Shown piece after piece: positions 59,381 to 64,000 of a stretch of 64,000 nucleotides of DNA (the stretch's first letter is position 1; every line of letters begins with the position of its first letter). The translations under genes were made by a program, and so were the position numbers. Below the pieces are notes generated by a model. It saw nothing but the letters and a program-made list of their open reading frames with translations, was not told the origin of the DNA and made no database searches. The DNA is from Chamaecrista fasciculata (lineage: Eukaryota > Streptophyta > Magnoliopsida > Fabales > Fabaceae): assembly GCA_003254925.1 (NCBI GenBank), contig QANZ01033839.1:1-64000 (forward strand), read 5' to 3'.

Positions 59381-61259
59381 TAGAGCCTAGCAGAATTTTT
59401 TATATATATTAAAACTACTGGTTAAACAAATTTCAATCATATTTAAAGTGAGAGTATTGAATTTTAAATTTGTTGTGAATAATTTTAAAATTTAAAGTAA
59501 ACAGAAATTTAAAATGATTTCAGCACAATGAAAAGGAAATTTAATATCCAGCCAAAAAAAAAAGGAAATTTAATATGACTAATAATATATAAGAGGAAGA
59601 TACTTAATAAATCTTTGTATTCGTTTTTAACACTAATAAATATCATTGATCCTGATTATCATGATTGGGAATTTGCATCATGACCATGTTTAGTCTATTG
59701 TTTGACATTCACAGCTCATCTATAGCATAGAGAGATAATTCAAATTAACACGTTTATTGCTAGTTATATCATCATTAAAAATTCAATTTCAACTTACCAA
59801 AAGAAAATCAATTTCGAATTATATGAATTTATAATTGTTTTCTCAATTTATGGGTCTTAATTTTATTTTCAGATATTATGAGTATGATCTGTTCAATTTA
59901 TGGGTCTTAATGTGTATAAATTCCGCATTTTAATTTATCTGAGTAAATAAAAATTATAAAAATACATATAATTAGAGAAGAATTGTATTTTAGTCTTTAA
60001 ATTTATCTTAAAATTATGATTTAATAATTAAATATTAAAAAAATAAAAAATTCTAATTATTTAATATTTACAAGTAGAATTTTAAGGATCAAATAGTTAA
60101 TATTTGTAAAACTAAATAGAAAAAAAAAATTTAATTCTTCGAGATTAAATTATAATTTAGAGATAGACTCGAAGGAAAAAATAGATTTATTTATAATTTA
60201 TTCGATTTTGAGTTTCAAGTTATTACAAAATATCTCTTGAAATTGTACTTTTATATTGAAAGGTTTATATATACACATTATATAAATAATAAAGTACTGT
60301 GATTTGGTTTTTTGGTGAACCGTGTTGTGATTTTTTTTTAATTATGAGTTTTGTCCAATTATCTATGTAATGATTAAAATAAAGATTAATATTATTAAAA
60401 TCAAGAATGAATAGTTAAAAAATCTTCCCAATAATATATTTTGATTATCTCTAAAACAAAATAATTTGACCAAAAAAATCGTAACACATTTTAAAGTTCT
60501 TTGTAATTAAGCAATCTTTGCCTCTTAATAACTGTGCATTTTGGAAACAACTAGAATATTAGTGAATGATTATGATTGGATTGTAATTGATTCATTCTGT
60601 ACAGCTGTATTTCTCTCATTCATTCGGTTACTCTTGTATTCTATTTTTATTCTCTTTCCATTTATGTTGTGTTGTCCTCCTTTAGAATAGTATAGAATGT
60701 TGGAATAGTCTGTATATAGTGGCAGCCAAGCTTGTAATCATTCAATTGAGGAAATACACATTTTCAGAATATACCTTTTTTAGAATTCTTTATGAAAAAC
60801 TTATCGTTTTATATATTTTTTTATTTTGGTAAACATATCGTATTATATATTTAATGGGAGGCAATAATATCTAATTAGAGAGAACGTCAAGATTTTTAAT
60901 TTCAATAAAATCCATTCTCATTCTTCCTACTCAAATCCAAACCTATATAAGAAAGAAATCTCTCTTTTTTAGCTATAACTTTAAAAACAGATTCATGGTT
61001 AATCCTACCTGAAATACTTTTGAATTATAAGACTCAAAGAAAAAATCTAAAATTATAAGAAGTAAAAATACAATTCGTTTTTTTTATTGGTCAATAAAAT
61101 AAAATTCGTTAGTTGGCAAAAAAACACACAATTCTTCATATTCATATAAATTTGTAAAATAAAGAACTAAAAATAATACTAACAATTTTAATTCTTCTAA
61201 GTTTTAAAATTATAAGAAATTCAAATTTTAAAAATTAAATTAATTAAAGGATAATAAAG
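59381..61259. other. AT-rich interior of the CACTA element
   Basis: No coding sequence. 60590-60780 has a TATA-like CTGTATATAGTGG and TTGTAATCATTCAATTGAGG, which recalls part of a copia LTR but lacks ends. Confidence 0.4.
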
Positions 61260-61264
61260 TAATG

Positions 61265-61680
61265 GCCCAAAACCTTAAACCCTAAACCCTAAACCCTAAT
61301 CTCTAGACCCTGAACTCTAACCCTTAAACCCTAAACACTTAACCATAAATTCTAAATATTAAACCTTAAACCTTAAATATTGAATTTTGAACTCTGAACC
61401 CTAAACCCTAAATCCCCTTAAGGCAACCCCTTAACTATATACCCTAAACCCTAAACCCTTAGCCATAAACCCTAAACCATTACCATAAATTTTGAACCCT
61501 AAACCCTAAATACTGAATTTTATACTCTAAATCCTAAACCCTAACCCCTAAACCCTTAATCGTAATCCTAAATCTTGAACCCTAAACCCTAAATATTGAA
61601 TTCTAAACTCTAAACCCTACACTCAAAATCCCCTTAAGGCAACCCCTTAGCTATATACCCTAAAACCCTAAACCCTTGAG
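61265..61680. repeat. second telomere-like array with an internal duplication
   Basis: Degenerate AAACCCTAAACCC text. CCCCTTAAGGCAACCCCTTA(A/G)CTATATACCC occurs at about 61414 and 61629, so a block of about 215 bp is duplicated. This array is inside the CACTA element and separate from the foldback at 53991-56425. Confidence 0.8.
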
Positions 61681-61944
61681 TACCATATATCACGGGTAGA
61701 GAGTATATGAGCATTTTCATCATCTCTAGTATAGGGTATCATTGAACATAAAATGGATAAAATTAACAACATAAATATAAATTATCTCTCAGCTAAAGTG
61801 GTGTGTGTGTATATATATATCTCCCATAGAAAATTAAAGAAGCTCTTTGATCCCTATTTTCTATTTTTTTTTTGTTCATATGATTAGATGATTGAAAAAT
61901 ATTAATTATTGAACAAGAAATTGCAAAAAATTAACTTGTTGGAA

Positions 61945-62440
61945 TTGCAACGGTTTTTATAAAACCGTTGCAATTCCAAATTGAATAGCCACGGTTACAC
62001 AAATAACCGTGGCTATTCAATTTAGCTTGGCAACGGTTTTCCATTAACTGTTTCCTTTCCAAATCTAAATAGCAATGGTTAACAATAACCGTTGCTATTC
62101 AATTTGATTTACCCACATTTTTCAATTGACCGTCGCAATTCCAAATTGCATTGCAAGGGTTCAAAAGTAACCGTTTCTAATTAATTTAATATAGCCACGG
62201 CTTTCAATTAACCGTCGCAAACCTAAAATACTTTGCAACGGTGCAAAGTAACCGTTGCTAAATCATATCCCTTTACAACGGTTTATGTGTAACCGTCGCC
62301 AATCGGTGTTAACTTAACGACGGTTCCGTATAATCGTCACAAACTTAAGAAATATAACGACGGTCAATATTAACCGTCGTTATTACAGATTTTGCGACGG
62401 TTTAGAAAACCGTCGCAAATTAACCGTGGCAAAAACCAGT
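61945..62440. repeat. right subterminal repeat array of the CACTA element
   Basis: Repeated GCAACGGTT, AACCGTTGC, GCCACGGTT and AACCGTCGC motifs, many as close inverted pairs (GCAACGGTTTTTATAAAACCGTTGC). It mirrors the left array at 52376-52850. Confidence 0.9.
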
Positions 62441-62456
62441 TTTTTTTTTAGTGAAG

Positions 62457-62929
62457 GTCCCCTTGGATCCCCTCCAAGATGACATGCTATCCTTTCAACC
62501 TAATGATTTATGAAGTTCACTTCAATTCATTTGATGGCTGCACACTTGGCTCCACTACTTAGAAAAAAAAATTACTTTCTTTCTCTTGCTTGGCTCCACC
62601 AATGGCATTGAAGAAGGTTGAGAGTGGGTCAGTGGTTTCCTTTGGTCTTGACAACAATATAACAATGGCCAGAATGTTATTGAAAACATGTATATCGATG
62701 GTGAAAGTATGGATGGAGATGGCAAACAACTACAATTTCAAAATAAAGACATTTAGTAAATCAGTGAGTTGATACAATTTGGCCTTCCACATCACTTACA
62801 TCTTCACTTTCGTCTTCATCCTCTTTACACAACATGATGCTATATTGATATGCAAACTATGTTATTGCTATTGGGAATGAATGAGGGTGCAAATGTTTTG
62901 TGGCTATAGGTTGGTCTCAAGTTTCAACG
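62457..62929. other. intergenic DNA flanking the CACTA element
   Basis: No gene recognised. The open frame at 62590-62772 has no domain or clear splice context. Confidence 0.4.
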
Positions 62930-63293
62930 TGTTGGGTTTCTTCCTAAGTCCGACATTGGTGGGTTTGAAAAAATTGAGAGGGTGAGGAGCCTATAAATAG
63001 GGAGAGATTTTTCACCTTAAGAGGCACCACAACTTACATAGAAATCCTAAAGAGTGTAATGGGGTTTGGGTAGTTGTGTGTCATTTATGAAAGAGGGTTT
63101 ACAATTTTCTCCACTCAAAAATTGTATTGATGAGAGTTTGTACTTCTTTCGTGCAAAAATTACAAATAGTGAAGTTTGTCCTAGTGGGGGCCGTGGAGTA
63201 GGTTTTGAGGCACCGAACCACGTTAAAGTTTTGTGTATGTTTCTCCATTTCCTCTTCCTTTATTTGTTGTGTGGGTTGCGCTTCCACCCAACA
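62930..63293 (+). mobile_element. short solo LTR, probably Ty1/copia
   Basis: It runs from TGTTGGGTTTCTTCC to CTTCCACCCAACA, with inverted ends TGTTGGGT/ACCCAACA. The flanks CAACG (62925-62929) and CAACA (63294-63298) match at 4 of 5 bases. A TATA-like CCTATAAATAGGGAG lies near 62990, and GGCACCGAACCACGTTAAAGTT near 63205 resembles the U5 text of plant copia LTRs. No internal coding region is present. Confidence 0.7.
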
Positions 63294-63435
63294 CAACATA
63301 ACCTAACTCTCCTTTTAAAGGCTCTTAGCACATAGTTTATGGTTCTTAACCGTGGATGGTTTCTGGTGTTAGGTGGTGGATAGTTTATGGTTTTGATGGT
63401 GAACGGTTTCTTGTTTTGATAGTGGTTATATTTTT

Positions 63436-63640
63436 GGGTAAAATACAGGAAAGGTACCTGTGGTTTGGCCTAATCTCACTTTTATGACGTGTGGTTTCAA
63501 AAGTTGCACATTAGGTACCTGTATGTTTCGCCGTTAAACAGAAGCAGTACTTGTGTAATTTTCCGTTAAATTTTTGACGGAAAAAGTAGTACTTGTGGTT
63601 TCAAAAGTTGCACATTAGGTACCCGTGGTTTTGCTGAAGC
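63436..63640. mobile_element. MITE arm remnant
   Basis: GGGTAAAATACAGGAAAGGTACC, GTGTGGTTTCAAAAGTTGCAC and ATTAGGTACCTGTATG appear, and GTGGTTTCAAAAGTTGCACATTAGGTACC is repeated near 63597. It looks like a relative of the GGTACC family but with different wording; only one side is visible. Confidence 0.45.
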
Positions 63641-64000
63641 TTGAACTACATATTAGCTTCATATTTTGAACATTAAACGATGAAACCCAACACTCTCTTC
63701 ATCTTCATCATCATCTTCTTCCCATAAACTCAACAAACCCTCATTTCTCATACGAATTTCAAATTCCACTCATCAAATTAAATCAGAAATCACACACACA
63801 CACACACACACACATAGATATACATTAATTAGAAATCACCCGAATTATCATCTCCAAATTTCTCGGCGGATTTTGAAGCAATTTCAAAGATTTAGGGTTT
63901 CTAATTTGATTTGATGAAATTAGGGTTGTTGAAATTACAGATCGAAGAGGGTTTCTGTAATACCCCAAGGTACCATGTTAGACATTAGACTTAGCATTTG
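63641..64000. other. intergenic or 5' leader DNA at the window edge
   Basis: It holds a (CA)12 run at 63791-63814 and ATTTAGGGTTTCTAATTTG / GAAATTAGGGTTGTTG, of the kind common in plant 5' leaders. A + strand gene could begin beyond the edge, but no start codon can be supported. Confidence 0.35.

Larger units (their letters stand above)
52353..62453. mobile_element. CACTA (En/Spm) transposon, 10.1 kb, non-autonomous
   Basis: The termini are CACTACAAAAAAAATAGG at the left and CAGTTTTTTTTTTAGTG at the right, so both ends carry CACTA. The exact 3-bp duplication AAG flanks it (52350-52352 and 62454-62456), the CACTA hallmark. Subterminal regions of about 500 bp hold many copies of GCAACGGTT/AACCGTTGC-type motifs, which are probable transposase binding sites. 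Inside, on -, lie the tail of a TNP2 transposase and a broken En/Spm accessory gene; the TNP2 catalytic part is missing. Several other repeats have inserted within it, including a telomere-like foldback. Confidence 0.93.

Noticed and set aside
60590-60790. Possible copia LTR piece with a TATA-like CTGTATATAGTGG and TTCAATTGAGGAAATAC
   Set aside because: No TG...CA ends, no target duplication and no second copy in the window. The wording alone is too weak for a call.

Overview
The window is nuclear DNA from a flowering plant, most likely a eudicot. It is AT-rich, its genes have many introns with GT/AG borders and AT-rich introns, and the four host genes have plant-specific relatives. The repeats are also plant types: L1-like LINE, Angela-type copia LTR, CACTA, Mutator-type and Tourist-like elements. 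The species cannot be named from the sequence. There are no bacterial features and no CRISPR array, and I found no convincing tRNA or rRNA gene.

Four host genes look intact. (1) A two-exon gene on + (8617-10545) encodes a 96-residue plant-conserved protein of unknown function. (2) An eight-exon gene on - (15267-19388) encodes a 319-residue putative glucose-6-phosphate 1-epimerase; all exon phases agree, but the expected catalytic histidine is replaced by asparagine. (3) An intronless gene on - (33288-34235) encodes a 315-residue fasciclin-like arabinogalactan protein with signal peptide, one FAS1 domain, Pro-rich AGP region and GPI signal. (4) A fourteen-exon gene on - (39903-45111) encodes a 531-residue STE20/SPAK-type Ser/Thr kinase. 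A decayed piece of a LysM receptor kinase (LYK4/LYK5-like) lies at 48585-49135. The four genes do not form an obvious pathway. They are separate islands in repeat-rich DNA.

Most of the remaining sequence is mobile-element debris. At 2.0-3.4 kb, one Mutator-type MITE holds two others, two of the three with exact 9-bp target duplications. At 24.9-31.9 kb lies a 5'-truncated L1-type LINE on -, interrupted by a 2.19-kb solo LTR of Angela-type copia with an exact 5-bp duplication. At 32.0-33.0 kb is a nearly 1-kb foldback. At 52.35-62.45 kb is a complete-ended 10.1-kb CACTA element with AAG duplications. It keeps a En/Spm-type accessory gene and only the C-terminal tail of its TNP2 transposase, and carries a foldback filled with telomere-like repeats that runs into a 696-bp run of N. 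A 364-bp solo LTR lies just downstream. A perfect 173-bp tandem duplication sits at 20.7-21.1 kb.

Exon coordinates come from reading splice signals, reading frame and family similarity by eye. Element borders without a target-site duplication are approximate.
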